Part shown: positions 16,831-24,723 of the stretch, piece after piece
Layout of the letters: each line of letters starts with the position of its first letter
Position numbering within the stretch: position 1 is the first letter of the stretch
NCBI RefSeq assembly: GCF_004341685.1
Contig: NZ_SMAA01000007.1
Location: forward strand, 62,001-126,000
DNA length: 64,000 nucleotides
Origin: Pectinatus cerevisiiphilus
GTDB taxonomy: Bacteria > Bacillota > Negativicutes > Selenomonadales > Selenomonadaceae
Direction: 5' to 3'
Position numbers and translations under genes: made by a program
The notes under the pieces: generated by a model
The model's input: the letters and a program-made list of their open reading frames with translations, nothing else
The model's database searches: none
Told to the model about the DNA's origin: nothing

Positions 16831-17691
16831 TCAATAGTAAACTTTATTTTCCAGTTCAATCTTTTCTATATCTTCCATTCGTTTTGATATTCCCGGAATT
16901 TCCTTAGCAGCATCACGCAAAAGTATATTGAAAAAAATCATAGGTGTACTATAAATATCAAAAATTGACGATACGGTAAGCGGTACACATACAGCGGCAT
17001 CACTACATTCCATCAGTGGTGAAAATTCACTGTCAGTAACACCGTATATATGGAATTTTTTTTCTTTTAACCTTTGACACTTTTCCACAAGAACACGCGG
17101 ATACCGTGGCATCATTACAGCTAATATGTTCACATTTTCCGGATCAGCAAGCTCTATTGTATCCCATTGCGGTGACGACGGTGTATATTTATAAACCATC
17201 CCTCTCATTTTATTCAAAATATACTGTACATAGGGGACTATGGTTGACGACATCCGTGCTGATAATAAAATTAAAGGTTTACTGGAAGCAAGCATACTTA
17301 CTATTTTCTTATATTCATCAGTTTCCATTATACTACCGAGTTTTTCCATATTTGCCAATTCATTATCAAATATAGAATGCATATATTTATCTTTAATCCC
17401 ATGCTTTTCTGTAAATTGCAGCCTTTTCGGTGCCGTTAATTCCTTACTTACTATATTCTGCAAGTTTTGCAAAAAATCATTATATCCCCTGTAGCCGAGT
17501 GCCATAAAAAACCTTGATATACTTCCCTGACTAACACCCACCTGTTCGGCCAATTCATTAGTTGTCATAAAAACGATCTGTAAGTAATTATCATTTATAT
17601 ATATGGCAATTTTCTTATACGTAGGTGATGTATCCGCAATAAATTTCAACATGACTGTCAATTGTTCAAAAGTCTCAATATTCTTTCCCAT
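16831..17691 (-). CDS. RpiR/MurR-family regulator, probable hut regulator
   Basis: 286 residues with an N-terminal helix-turn-helix (ELAEQVGVSQGSISRFFMAL, about residues 42-61) and a C-terminal SIS (sugar isomerase) domain from about residue 120 (KPLILLSARMSSTIVPYVQY). It is encoded directly upstream of the hut operon with its own terminator. SIS domains usually bind phosphosugars, but RpiR members next to catabolic operons generally control those operons; control of hut is an inference. The ribosome site is GAGAGG, seven bases from the ATG. Confidence 0.85.
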   Translation of the reverse strand: MGKNIETFEQLTVMLKFIADTSPTYKKIAIYINDNYLQIVFMTTNELAEQVGVSQGSISRFFMALGYRGYNDFLQNLQNIVSKELTAPKRLQFTEKHGIKDKYMHSIFDNELANMEKLGSIMETDEYKKIVSMLASSKPLILLSARMSSTIVPYVQYILNKMRGMVYKYTPSSPQWDTIELADPENVNILAVMMPRYPRVLVEKCQRLKEKKFHIYGVTDSEFSPLMECSDAAVCVPLTVSSIFDIYSTPMIFFNILLRDAAKEIPGISKRMEDIEKIELENKVYY

Positions 17692-17814
17692 ATATTATCC
17701 TCTCTTTTATTAATATAATAATTCATATATTAATATTAATACTTAATATATTTATTATACAGCAAAGATAGTGCGCTTTCTAATATATTTTAGAATAAAA
17801 TATCTAAAATATAT

Positions 17815-18381
17815 TTACCACTCAATTTTGCAAATAACAATTTTTGCCGACTCCACGGTACTTATTACTGTGCTTGCCGAATGACCATCCAAGTGCAGTA
17901 ATTTCCCCGCACACAAAGTAAGTTCTTTACACCCATCTACAATTTTATACTTTCCTGCTACTACATATATAAAATAATCACAATCTGTCTCCAAAACAAA
18001 ATTTTTGCTGTCATCAGTAAAGAGTTCAGCATTTTTATAAGCTCCATGTTTGAGCATAACATTAAAATCAGTACAACACCCATAACTGATTGTTTTATCT
18101 GCACCATCAAAAAAATGAGCTGTAAAGGGCATCAATTTAATTGTTTCCTGACCATTATGGATAAGTGTAATTACATTATCCAAACTCATCAAAATGCGGT
18201 CTATCCCTGTCAATTCCGTGAATTGGGATACATTTGTGGTCACTGTAGCTGAACTCAGACGCAATTTAAAACTTCTATCTTTATACTGTGAATTATGCGG
18301 CCAAATATATAACTGTGTAGTGGTTCCGCCACCCCACTCAGCAACTGGACATTCTGCCGCTGAAATTATTTTTGCAGACAT
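17815..18381 (-). CDS. hutD: HutD-family protein
   Basis: 188 residues of the HutD/Ves double-cupin fold. The HutD start pattern AEWGGGTTTQLYIWPHNS (residues 14-31) is clear, followed by RLSSATVT and the FTELTGIDRILMSLDN segment typical of the family. HutD proteins are found in hut clusters and are thought to restrain or tune histidine breakdown, with no enzyme activity established. The GGAGG site is well placed. Its presence supports the reading of this whole cluster as histidine utilisation. Confidence 0.9.
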   Translation of the reverse strand: MSAKIISAAECPVAEWGGGTTTQLYIWPHNSQYKDRSFKLRLSSATVTTNVSQFTELTGIDRILMSLDNVITLIHNGQETIKLMPFTAHFFDGADKTISYGCCTDFNVMLKHGAYKNAELFTDDSKNFVLETDCDYFIYVVAGKYKIVDGCKELTLCAGKLLHLDGHSASTVISTVESAKIVICKIEW

Positions 18382-18489
18382 ATTTTTCCTCCATGCTATT
18401 ATTTAAAGACAATAATTAAACTCAGACATCCAGACTACATAAAACAACATCTTTCCATTATTTTACTTTTAAATTATTATGCAATAAAA

Positions 18490-18521
18490 AAAGGCACCTA
18501 TCACTCATGATAAGCACCTTT
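18490..18521 (-). terminator. Terminator downstream of mnmA
   Basis: AAAGGTGCTTATCA pairs imperfectly with TGATAGGTGCCTTT, followed by a T-run on the minus strand. Confidence 0.75.
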
Positions 18522-18593
18522 GCCTGTTTCCAGTATAAAAGTAAAAAATTAAAATGTCAAGCTGCCTTTCAAGCTGTCAACGGTAAATAAATC

Positions 18594-19679
18594 TTATTTC
18601 AAAGGTTCTGTTATTATACCGCCGCCCAGAAGGATATCTCCATCGTAGAAAACTACTGATTGCCCTGGTGTAACAGCTCTCTGCGGTTTTTCAAAAATAA
18701 CCTTTGCAGTATTATTTGCCAATGGATACACTGTTACTTTGCACACATTTTTTCCATACCGAATCTGGGCATTCGTTTCCAACGGCCCTTCCAAACTATC
18801 AAAAGGAATCCAATGCAAATTTTTTGCCATAAGGCCCAATGAGAAAACATCTTTATTGCCACCGACTATTACTTGGTTTTTATCACTGTCAAGCCTTACT
18901 ACATATAAAGGTTCAGCTGCTGCAATCCCCAATCCCTTCCGTTGGCCTATCGTATAGAGAGGTAACCCATCATGCCTGCCTAATACATTACCGTGCACAT
19001 CGACAATATCGCCCGGTTCAAAATGCATTTTTGCATGATTTCGTAAGTATGCTTTATAATCATCATTTGGTATAAAGCATATTTCCTGGCTTTCTTTTTT
19101 ATTTGCCACTGGTAAATTATATGATCGCGCCATTTCGCGCGTCTGTGTCTTAGTAAACTTACTCAACGGAAAAACTATATGGCTAAGTACATCCTGCTCT
19201 AAATGATACATCACATAAGACTGATCTTTATGTGTATCAGCAGCACGCCTGATCAAATATCTTCCCGCTTCATTTTTTTCTATTGTAACATAGTGGCCGG
19301 TAGCCATATAATCAGCGCCCAGCTTCAGGCATTCACTGAGCAACCGACCAAACTTTATGTAATGATTGCAACGCACGCAAGGATTAGGTGTATGTGCTGA
19401 CATATATTCATCCACAAAATAATTTGTTACTTCTTTGGCAAATACATCTTTAAGATCCATGACGTAATGCTTGATATCCAGCATATTGCAAACTTTACGC
19501 GCATCCTTGACTGAGCTCAATTCATCATAGCTATCCTCTTTAGTAAAACCTCTCCCTTCATCACTTAATACCATCGTAACACCAAATACATCATATCCCT
19601 TGTCCAATAATATGGCAGCCGTTGTTGAGCTGTCCACCCCGCCGCTCATAGCAACGGCTATTTTCTTCTTTTCCACCAA
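18594..19679 (-). CDS. mnmA: tRNA-specific 2-thiouridylase MnmA
   Basis: Adds sulfur to U34 of tRNA-Lys, -Glu and -Gln. The PP-loop SGGVDSS lies at the N-terminus. The two catalytic cysteines are in HTPNPCVRCNHYIKFG and SQEICFIPNDDY, and TGHYVTIE and TIGQRKGLG are further family signatures. The AGGTGA site overlaps a GTG at 19688, so I choose the TTG at 19679 (eight-base spacing; 361 residues); a GTG at 19676 is also possible. The usual neighbouring cysteine desulfurase gene is absent. Confidence 0.95.
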   Translation of the reverse strand: MVEKKKIAVAMSGGVDSSTTAAILLDKGYDVFGVTMVLSDEGRGFTKEDSYDELSSVKDARKVCNMLDIKHYVMDLKDVFAKEVTNYFVDEYMSAHTPNPCVRCNHYIKFGRLLSECLKLGADYMATGHYVTIEKNEAGRYLIRRAADTHKDQSYVMYHLEQDVLSHIVFPLSKFTKTQTREMARSYNLPVANKKESQEICFIPNDDYKAYLRNHAKMHFEPGDIVDVHGNVLGRHDGLPLYTIGQRKGLGIAAAEPLYVVRLDSDKNQVIVGGNKDVFSLGLMAKNLHWIPFDSLEGPLETNAQIRYGKNVCKVTVYPLANNTAKVIFEKPQRAVTPGQSVVFYDGDILLGGGIITEPLK

Positions 19680-19706
19680 TTCTCTCACCTGCTATAAAAT
19701 TAATAA

Positions 19707-19740
19707 GGGATGGATAACAGGAAATCCCTGTATCCATCCC
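19707..19740 (-). terminator. Strong hairpin between the Rrf2 gene and mnmA
   Basis: GGGATGGATA and TATCCATCCC arms with an inner CAGG/CCTG stem, followed by TTATTAATTTT on the minus strand. It can end the Rrf2 transcript or attenuate mnmA: the stem finishes 16 bases before the mnmA ribosome site. Confidence 0.7.
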
Positions 19741-19766
19741 GATAACGCACAATAAATTAAGAAAAT

Positions 19767-20225
19767 CTATGCTTCAACTATACTATTCTCCAAAATAGCT
19801 GTTTTTCTACTGTTTTCACATAAATCGGCCAGCGTAATCGAGTTTAAAACCTCACTGATGCTTTGGCATACCCGCTCCCATACACCACGGGTAACGCATT
19901 TTTCTGCTTTTTTACAAATCTGATTGCTGGAATCTGCCTCATTAAGCAAACAATCCACCAGTGCAATAGGCCCCTCCATTATAGTTATTATATCACCGAT
20001 AGTAATCTCAGCTGGATCCCTTGTTAGTACATATCCGCCCTGTGCTCCCCGTGTACTTTTAACAAGACCAGCATTCCTGAGCGCGCAGATAAGCTGCTCC
20101 AAATAATTATCGGAAATATCCTGTTTAGCAGCAATAGTCCGCAATGACAAAGGCCCTTTGCCATAGTTTAGTGCCAATTCATACATAGCGGTAACACCAT
20201 AGCGTCCTCTCGTCGACAATTTCAT
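19767..20225 (-). CDS. Rrf2-family regulator with IscR-like cysteines
   Basis: A 152-residue winged-helix regulator from the ATG at 20225 (GGAGGAAG site). STRGRYGVTAMYELALNYG and NYLEQLICALRNAGLVKSTRG give the Rrf2 fold. Three cysteines (92, 104, 110) sit in the loop that binds [2Fe-2S] in IscR, here with a longer first gap (11 residues rather than 5). CymR-type members lack these cysteines, so iron-sulfur or redox sensing is likely. Its neighbour mnmA normally comes after iscS/nifU genes, which are missing here. Confidence 0.88.
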   Translation of the reverse strand: MKLSTRGRYGVTAMYELALNYGKGPLSLRTIAAKQDISDNYLEQLICALRNAGLVKSTRGAQGGYVLTRDPAEITIGDIITIMEGPIALVDCLLNEADSSNQICKKAEKCVTRGVWERVCQSISEVLNSITLADLCENSRKTAILENSIVEA

Positions 20226-20310
20226 ATATATCTTCCTCCATTCACACCTTATTAAAACCAAATGCCCTAAGCAAAACGAAAACTCTACTAATATTATATG
20301 TTTACTATAT

Positions 20311-20340
20311 ATTATAACAGTTAGCACATTATTTGTGCAA
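20311..20340 (-). promoter_or_regulatory. Promoter of the Rrf2 gene
   Basis: TTGCAC (20335-20340), 18 bases, TATAAT (20311-20316). The -35 element overlaps the end of rarA, so the regulator can be transcribed apart from rarA, with a leader of about 80 bases. Confidence 0.7.
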
Positions 20341-21669
20341 AGAATTTTGATGTTCCCGCAAATATTCTTTTATATTTTTCTCCTTGCCATTGTCGCTAGG
20401 ATTATAATATTTCCTACCAGCAAGTGCCGAAGGCATATATTGCTGTTTTACAAAATGTCCTTCATAATCATGTGGATATCTATAACCGATACCATGTCCT
20501 AATTTTTGTGCTCCTTTATAATGCGCATCTTTTAAATGGGCGGGGATACTGCCGCATTGTGCACTACGCACATCCGCAAGAGCTTTATCTATAGCCATAT
20601 AAGAAGCATTGCTCTTTGGTGCGGAAGCTATATATGTTACAGCCTGCGCCAAGGGCAGACGGGCTTCTGGCATTCCCACGAACTGTACAGCCTGCACGGC
20701 AGCCATTGCTACAACCAGCGCCATCGGTTCAGCATTGCCGACGTCTTCAGCTGCGCAAATAGCAATTCGCCGGGCAATAAAATTAGCATCTTCACCCGCT
20801 TCCAGCATCCTCGCCAAATAATGAATGGCTGCATCTGGATCACTGCCGCGCATACTTTTTATAAAAGCGGACACTGTATCATAATGATTATCCCCATTTT
20901 TATCATAAGACTGTATCTTTTCACCGACTATTTCTTGCAAAATCTTTTCTGTGATGTTGGTCTTCTCTGCATCCGCTATTATTGCAGCCTGTTCTAAAAG
21001 GTTTAATGCCACACGCGCATCACCTGAAGAAACAGCGACTATTATCTGCAATTCCTTATCTGTACAAGTGACTTGCAAGCTGCCAAGGCCACGCTCTTTA
21101 TCTGCCAATGCTTGTCTCATGATTTTGATCATCTGCGCATCCGTCAAAGAATGCAGTCTGATTACACGTACACGTGACAATAATGCATGATTGACTTCAA
21201 AATAAGGATTTTCCGTAGTAGCACCAATCAGGATCAGTCTGCCATCTTCGACATAAGGCAGCAAAACATCCTGTTGTCCCTTATTGAACCGATGTATTTC
21301 ATCAATAAAAATTATTGTCCGTTTCTGATAAAATTTTCGCTGTTGATCAGCTTCCTCTACAATTTTGCGTATATCCGCAATACCAGAAGAAACTGCGTTA
21401 AGCTGTTTAAAATCACTTTTTGTCATCGAAGCTATCATTTGCGCCAATGTAGTTTTTCCTGTACCAGGCGGACCAAACAAAATCAAAGAAGGAATATTAT
21501 CATTTTCAATCATCACACGTAGAAAATGCCCTTTACCGACAGACTCCTCTTGCCCGATAAATTCAGCAAAATTTTTAGGACGCATTCTCACTGCCAATGG
21601 CCTATTATTTTTTTTGCTGCCATTTTCAGCCTTTTGAGCAGCATAAGAAAAAAGATCTAAATCTTCCAT
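20329..21669 (-). CDS. rarA: Replication-associated recombination protein A (RarA/MgsA)
   Basis: An AAA+ ATPase of the clamp-loader group that acts at stalled forks. The 446 residues are the normal length. Motifs are RPKNFAEFIGQE, Walker A LFGPPGTGKTTLAQ (about residues 63-76), Walker B IIFIDEIHRFNKGQQD and sensor 1 IGATTENPYFEV, then the MgsA_C tetramerisation region ending in YRYPHDYEGHFVKQQYMP. It starts two bases after the dut stop with GGAG seven bases before the ATG, so dut-rarA form an operon. Confidence 0.95.
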   Translation of the reverse strand: MEDLDLFSYAAQKAENGSKKNNRPLAVRMRPKNFAEFIGQEESVGKGHFLRVMIENDNIPSLILFGPPGTGKTTLAQMIASMTKSDFKQLNAVSSGIADIRKIVEEADQQRKFYQKRTIIFIDEIHRFNKGQQDVLLPYVEDGRLILIGATTENPYFEVNHALLSRVRVIRLHSLTDAQMIKIMRQALADKERGLGSLQVTCTDKELQIIVAVSSGDARVALNLLEQAAIIADAEKTNITEKILQEIVGEKIQSYDKNGDNHYDTVSAFIKSMRGSDPDAAIHYLARMLEAGEDANFIARRIAICAAEDVGNAEPMALVVAMAAVQAVQFVGMPEARLPLAQAVTYIASAPKSNASYMAIDKALADVRSAQCGSIPAHLKDAHYKGAQKLGHGIGYRYPHDYEGHFVKQQYMPSALAGRKYYNPSDNGKEKNIKEYLREHQNSLHK

Positions 21670-21671
21670 TA

Positions 21672-22124
21672 CTAAACTCCCGTAGAACCTATACCGCCTT
21701 GACGGACAAGGCCCTTATTTCTATTGTCTCCATCAATCATAAGATATTTATAAAAAATACCCTGCGCCAACCGTGTTCCTTTTTTTACCGCTAAATCCGT
21801 AGCGGCATGGTTAAAAATTGCCAGCATAATATGTCCTTCATTATTGGTGTTATTATAATAATCAGCATCGATTATTCCCTGCCCATTAATAAATGACAAC
21901 GAATTTTTTAAAGCCATACTCGATCTGATATGAATACCCAGATATTCATCTTCTTGCATATATGCTTTAAGCCCCGTAGGAACAATGGTCACTTTTCCCG
22001 CCTTTAAGACAACATCCTGTGCACAAGCTATATCATAACCTGCACTCTTATCTGTTTTTCGCTCAGGCAGAATAATTTTTTTTTCTTTATAAGCAGTCAC
22101 GACTTCAAAGCCACGTATTTTCAT
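21672..22124 (-). CDS. dut: Deoxyuridine 5'-triphosphate nucleotidohydrolase (dUTPase)
   Basis: Hydrolyses dUTP to dUMP and pyrophosphate; trimeric type. All five motifs are visible: SAGYDI (1), IRSSMAL (2), GQGIIDADYYNN (3), KGTRLAQGIF (4) and the Gly-rich C-terminal arm RQGGIGSTG (5). The usual aromatic residue of motif 5 (GFGSTG) is Ile here. The GGGGG site is five bases from the ATG at 22124, so this start (150 residues) is preferred over an ATG 24 bases upstream. Confidence 0.93.
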   Translation of the reverse strand: MKIRGFEVVTAYKEKKIILPERKTDKSAGYDIACAQDVVLKAGKVTIVPTGLKAYMQEDEYLGIHIRSSMALKNSLSFINGQGIIDADYYNNTNNEGHIMLAIFNHAATDLAVKKGTRLAQGIFYKYLMIDGDNRNKGLVRQGGIGSTGV

Positions 22125-22173
22125 ATTATCCCCCTGTATATAGACCAACTGATTTCTAAGCGATAAAACAAAT

Positions 22174-22253
22174 AGGGTTTTTTATTCAAATCCGTCTAAA
22201 TACAACGGCACAGCCGAATTTAGAAAATATATTCAGCTGGAATAAAAAACCTT
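22174..22253. repeat. Compound inverted repeat of about 80 bases
   Basis: The outer arms (GGTTTTTTATTC and GAATAAAAAACC) enclose TCTAAAT/ATTTAGA and an apical CGGC-ACA-GCCG hairpin. It could be a double-sided terminator, a dut leader structure or a small non-autonomous element. I see no flanking target duplication. Confidence 0.55.
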
Positions 22254-22469
22254 CTCATCAGTCATTATTCAAATATAAGTAAATTCATATACATTATAAT
22301 TGAATTCTTCTATAATGGCAAATACATAATAGCATTATTCTTCCCAAATTATACAAATACAACCTGCCCTTCCTTAATATCATATAAAACTACAATAAAA
22401 AATAAAACCGATTTACCTATCACAACACTCGTATTTATATGTTAGATATAATGAACTTTTCCTAAAGTA

Positions 22470-22498
22470 TTGATTTTTTTCTTAAAGCGTTGTATAGT
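22470..22498 (+). promoter_or_regulatory. Housekeeping promoter of htpG
   Basis: TTGATT (22470-22475), exactly 17 bases, TATAGT (22493-22498), placed just upstream of the CIRCE element. The groES promoter has the same layout. Confidence 0.8.
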
Positions 22499-22509
22499 AA
22501 AAGTAATTC

Positions 22510-22536
22510 TTAGCACTCACTGTTAATGAGTGCTAA
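22510..22536. promoter_or_regulatory. CIRCE element upstream of htpG (HrcA operator)
   Basis: TTAGCACTC-N9-GAGTGCTAA, a perfect consensus CIRCE, placed at the expected transcription start. HrcA binds it and releases it on heat stress. Confidence 0.95.
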
Positions 22537-22567
22537 CAAAGTAATAATTAATGAAGGGGTTTGAATT

Positions 22568-24526
22568 ATGTCGAAAGAAACACATGAATTTCAAGCAGAA
22601 ACTAAACAATTACTTGATTTGATGATCCATTCAATCTATACAAATCGTGAAATATTTTTACGTGAATTAACATCTAACGCTTCCGATGCCATTGATAAAA
22701 TCCATTTTGAAAGCCTTACTAATAAAGACTTATTAGAAGGCGATGACGATTATGAAATTTTTCTTGTTCCAGATGAAAAATCACATACGTTATCTATCTC
22801 TGATAACGGCATTGGCATGACTAAGGAAGAACTTATTGAAAATATCGGTACAATAGCTAAATCCGGTACCAAGGCTTTCTTAAAGAAAATGATGGACGCG
22901 AAGGAAAGTAATGCCGCTGTTTCTGGAAAAGAACTTATCGGCCAATTTGGTGTAGGTTTTTATTCTGCCTTCATGGTAGCTGAAAAAATCACAGTGGTAA
23001 CCCGCAAAGCAGGACAAAATCAAGCTTATAAATGGGAATCGACCGGTGACGGATCGTATACAATTGAAGAATGTGATAAAAAAAGACGTGGCACCACCAT
23101 TACCCTGACATTATTGCCTGAATTCTATGGTGATAAAGCAGAAGAAAATTTCACTGACACTAACAAAATAGAAAGTCTCGTTAAAAAATATTCAGATTAT
23201 GTACGTTATCCTATAAAAATGAAATTTGTCGTAGAAGAAACACCAAAAGATAAAGACGGCAAAGAAATAAAAGATGCAGAAAAAATCAAACGCGATGAAA
23301 TCCGTACTTTAAATTCAATGCAGCCGCTATGGGCCAAAAATAAATCAGAAATAAAACCTGAAGAATATAACGAATTCTATAAAAATCTTTTCCACGATTG
23401 GGAAGATCCTATGGAAGTTCTACACAATAAAGCTGAAGGTACTATCGAATATACTTCACTGCTTTTCTTCCCTGCACATGCTCCATTTAATCTTTATCAT
23501 ACAGATTACCAACCAGGTCTGCAATTATATTCACGCCATGTCTTTATCATGGATAATTGCAAAGATTTGTTACCGGAATATCTGCGTTTCGTCAAGGGAC
23601 TTGTTGATTCTCCGGATTTCTCTTTAAATATTTCCCGTGAACTATTGCAGCAGAGCCGTGAACTAAAAACAATTGGCCGCAATCTAGAAAACAGCATTTT
23701 AAAAACATTAGAACGCATGCTTAAAAATGATCGTGAAAAGTATGAAAAGTTCTGGGCCGAATATGGTAAATCACTTAAAATAGGCGTATACGGCAGCATG
23801 TACAGCGGTAACGACACGATAAATAAATTGAAAAATTTACTGCTTTTTGCCACATCAGATGAAAGCAAAGGTCTGAGCTCACTTAAAGAATATCTGGAAC
23901 GTATGCCGGAAAGCCAAAAGAAAATATATTATGCCACCGGTAAAGATCGCAAGGCTATTGACAGCCTTCTACAGATGGAACTTCTGCGCGACAAAAATAT
24001 AGAAGTTCTCTATCTGCTTGACAATGTTGATGAATTTGCTATTGAAGCACTCCGTGAATATGAAGGAAAACAATTCCATTCAATAAGCCGCGGCGATCTC
24101 GGTCTTGATGATGTTGAATCCCAGCAGGCGAAAAAGGAAAACGAAGATATTGCCAAAAAGAACGAAAATCTTATCAAGGACATCAAAGAAAGCCTTGGCG
24201 AAAGAGTTGCTGACGTTAAAATCAGCAATCGCTTAAAATCCAGTGCAGTCTGCCTTGTTGCTGATGAACAAGGTCCTAGTTTTTCAATGGAACAAGCTTT
24301 CGCTGAAGCCAATAACCCTATGTTCAAAGCTAAACGTATTTTAGAAATAAATCCACATCATAAACTATTCACCCGTCTGCAAGCAGTACACGATCTTGGT
24401 AAAGACAATACTGAGTTCAAGAACTACTGTGAATTATTATATACCCAGGCTCTTTTGATCGAAGGCATACTGCCTGATAATCCAGCTGAAATGGCCAATA
24501 AAATTGCTGCTTTAATGGCAAAATAA
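22568..24526 (+). CDS. htpG: Molecular chaperone HtpG (Hsp90)
   Basis: An ATP-dependent Hsp90 chaperone of 652 residues. The N-terminal GHKL ATPase is seen in FLRELTSNASDAIDKI (Asn/Asp of the ATP site), SDNGIGMTKEEL and GQFGVGFYSAFMV. The middle domain carries FFPAHAPFNLY and NISRELLQQSREL, and the C-terminal dimerisation domain follows. The ribosome site is GAAGGGG. It is controlled by HrcA through a CIRCE element, like groESL in this window. A strong terminator follows. Confidence 0.97.
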   Translation: MSKETHEFQAETKQLLDLMIHSIYTNREIFLRELTSNASDAIDKIHFESLTNKDLLEGDDDYEIFLVPDEKSHTLSISDNGIGMTKEELIENIGTIAKSGTKAFLKKMMDAKESNAAVSGKELIGQFGVGFYSAFMVAEKITVVTRKAGQNQAYKWESTGDGSYTIEECDKKRRGTTITLTLLPEFYGDKAEENFTDTNKIESLVKKYSDYVRYPIKMKFVVEETPKDKDGKEIKDAEKIKRDEIRTLNSMQPLWAKNKSEIKPEEYNEFYKNLFHDWEDPMEVLHNKAEGTIEYTSLLFFPAHAPFNLYHTDYQPGLQLYSRHVFIMDNCKDLLPEYLRFVKGLVDSPDFSLNISRELLQQSRELKTIGRNLENSILKTLERMLKNDREKYEKFWAEYGKSLKIGVYGSMYSGNDTINKLKNLLLFATSDESKGLSSLKEYLERMPESQKKIYYATGKDRKAIDSLLQMELLRDKNIEVLYLLDNVDEFAIEALREYEGKQFHSISRGDLGLDDVESQQAKKENEDIAKKNENLIKDIKESLGERVADVKISNRLKSSAVCLVADEQGPSFSMEQAFAEANNPMFKAKRILEINPHHKLFTRLQAVHDLGKDNTEFKNYCELLYTQALLIEGILPDNPAEMANKIAALMAK

Positions 24527-24540
24527 AAACATCCAAAAAT

Positions 24541-24629
24541 AAAACTATCATCGTTTCAAACTGTCCCTGCTAATTACCCATAAAGGCTAATTAGCAGGGA
24601 CAGTTTAATTTATAGCGATGGTAGTTTTT
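24541..24629. terminator. Strong bidirectional terminator after htpG
   Basis: Nested stems: AAAACTATCATCG with CGATGGTAGTTTT outside, and AAACTGTCCCTGCTAATTA with its complement inside, followed by TTTTTATTTTT on the plus strand. Confidence 0.9.
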
Positions 24630-24651
24630 ATTTTTCCTGCATGAATAACAA

Positions 24652-24681
24652 AACGCTGAGATATAATAATATCTCAGCGTT
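24652..24681 (-). terminator. Terminator of pyk
   Basis: Perfect 13-bp arms AACGCTGAGATAT / ATATCTCAGCGTT, followed on the minus strand by TTTTGTTATT. Confidence 0.85.
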
Positions 24682-24723
24682 AATGCACACCTTATGCTTA
24701 TTATCCCAAGTAAATACGGATAA

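Larger units (their letters stand above)
22125..22567. other. Divergent intergenic region between dut and htpG
   Basis: 443 bases. It holds the compound inverted repeat at 22174-22253, the htpG promoter at 22470-22498 and the CIRCE element at 22510-22536. The AT-rich stretch 22254-22465 shows no gene or RNA that I can support. Confidence 0.6.

Noticed and set aside
20536-21637. Plus-strand open frames of up to 153 codons opposite rarA
   Set aside because: rarA on the minus strand has all AAA+ motifs and a ribosome site; these frames have neither.
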